Source: Mastigamoeba balamuthi (Eukaryota > Evosea > Mastigamoebida > Mastigamoebidae). From it: a stretch of DNA of 28,907 nt. The position numbers and the translations under genes are program-made. The notes beneath the pieces are model-generated. The model made no database searches, was not told where the DNA came from, and saw only the letters and a list, made by a program, of their open reading frames with translations. Shown piece after piece: positions 27,971-28,907 of this stretch; the first letter of the stretch is position 1, and every line of letters begins with the position of its first letter. The DNA is taken from contig CACRSC010000002.1 of assembly GCA_902651635.1 (NCBI GenBank), positions 132,878 to 161,784 of the forward strand, read 5' to 3'.

Positions 27971-28907
27971 CTGCACCGCCCACCGCTGCCCCTGGTTGCC
28001 GCACGCGAGGTTCAGGCGGGGGGGCTCACCATGGGCCATCTGCTATTCCGGGCAGGGCCCGCGTCAATTGTCTCGGGCTCCGCGATGTTGGGCCCTGCCT
28101 CTGTGGCACAGACCTTGTAATTCTGAAGAGCTCCTCCGCCTCGTACTGACAGGGTGCCCTATGCACGGCTGCTGTGGTGGCCAGCGGTGGCTAGCAGACA
28201 ACCAGGGCCTCGCACGCTCAGTGAGATACTGATTTCCGGCTCAGATTCTCACAGCTCAGATTCTGACTGCGATGATTTGTCCCCGCACCATTGGGCGGCG
28301 CGCGCCCACGATCCTGCGCTGTACCTGCAGCCGTGAAGAATCGCTTGGCGCTGGAATGCGGGAGCGCGTGCGAGCGGGGACGGCACAGCGCTGGGGGCTG
28401 CGGAAAAGTGAATTTCATGCACTGATCGGGACCACAGTGTTGTGAACTAGTTTGGGGGCTCTCTGAGATCAGAGCAATAAAAGTTCTGTGTTACTTGACT
28501 GTGTCACGGCGACGTCATTCGCCGGGGCGGGAGTCGATTGAACGGAGGAATCCTGACGCAGGTTCAGCAGGATTTTCCGCTGACGTCCTTGCTCTCGCAG
28601 ATTTATCCGTAACATTCGGCGGACCTTAGGCGAGGACTCCGTACTCGCCGCTTGTCGAGCTTGGAGATCTCGACTCGTCGACTTGAAGCGTCTTGGTACT
28701 CGGGGTTGGGGCCGGTCTCGACGGGACGGCTCGGTGGACTTGGTATCAGGGGTCGGGAGACGGAGGGGCCTGCAGCGTCCGGGGCGTCTCTCGGAAAAGG
28801 CCCTTCAGGAAAAACCGAGAGGCCTTGCCGTACGGACCTGCTTCGTCGTCTATCGACCCTGCATTAGCGCAAACACACACGCACGCGTGACGCACACGCA
28901 CAAAACG
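27971..28907. other. Window end, no recognisable gene
   Basis: Coding bias is absent. An 11-bp GCTCAGATTCT is repeated at 28239 and 28254, in a plus frame reading SGSDSHSSDSDCDD that stops at 28336. Short inverted repeats occur near 28654-28674 (GTCGAG/CTCGAC) and 28788-28821 (CTCTCGG/CCGAGAG). The last 35 bases are CA/CG-rich. No tRNA, 5S RNA or snRNA consensus was found by eye. Confidence 0.45.
28477..28482 (+). promoter_or_regulatory. Possible polyadenylation signal
   Basis: AATAAA lies about 140 bp after the stop at 28336 of the serine/aspartate-rich plus frame. No complete gene upstream supports it, so it may be chance in a lower-GC stretch. Confidence 0.3.

Noticed and set aside
28440-28907. 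tRNA, 5S or spliceosomal RNA gene
   Set aside because: I found no T-loop GGTTCGAATC, no A and B boxes in order and no U1/U2/U6 core.
27047-28907. Transposon or retroelement
   Set aside because: No transposase, reverse transcriptase or long terminal repeats are visible; only short repeats and fragments.

Overview
This window is nuclear DNA of a GC-rich unicellular eukaryote. Genes lie on both strands and are broken by short introns (about 55-110 nt). Coding codons end almost always in G or C, and CAG-encoded glutamine runs sit in linkers of nearly every protein. There are no operons, Shine-Dalgarno sites or bacterial-style gene strings. The protein set (ATG2, taxilin, SIRT6/7-type sirtuin, 53BP1-type tandem BRCT, eukaryotic xanthine dehydrogenase) suits a protist, perhaps an amoebozoan, but the sequence alone does not fix the lineage.

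Layout: 3-341 (+) is the 3' end of a TPR protein. 493-1566 (-) is a microbial-type poly(ADP-ribose) glycohydrolase family protein. 1802-6456 (-) is a complete seven-exon xanthine dehydrogenase. A divergent intergenic stretch leads to a five-exon taxilin (7929-9983, +), whose first exon also occurs at 7321-7606 inside a 607-bp direct repeat joined by one N. 10386-11878 (+) is an unrecognised low-complexity protein whose 3' half is repeated after a second N (12025). 12890-13510 (-) is nucleoside diphosphate kinase, divergent from a COG4339-type HD-like phosphohydrolase (13942-14871, +). 15342-15836 (-) is an unrecognised gene. 16244-17768 (-) is a fusion of a beta-helix-like, cysteine-rich N-terminal domain with a class IV sirtuin. 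It is head-to-head with a 53BP1-like gene (18029-20174, +). 20868-27046 (+) is a complete seven-exon ATG2. The last 1.9 kb holds decayed repeat copies and exon-like fragments but no complete gene that I can recognise.

The most interesting biology is the sirtuin fusion and its partner. A SIRT6/7-like protein with an unusual N-terminal domain shares a 260-bp promoter, carrying two E2F-like sites, with a 53BP1-like gene; both families act on chromatin and DNA breaks in other eukaryotes. A second theme is intron grammar: donors are mostly GTGCG, the branch site is mostly CTGAC, and at least three xanthine dehydrogenase introns can be spliced in frame only with GC donors reading GCACG. The two N-joined direct repeats look like contig ends that overlapped inside simple repeats and were not merged, so gene models there should be collapsed.
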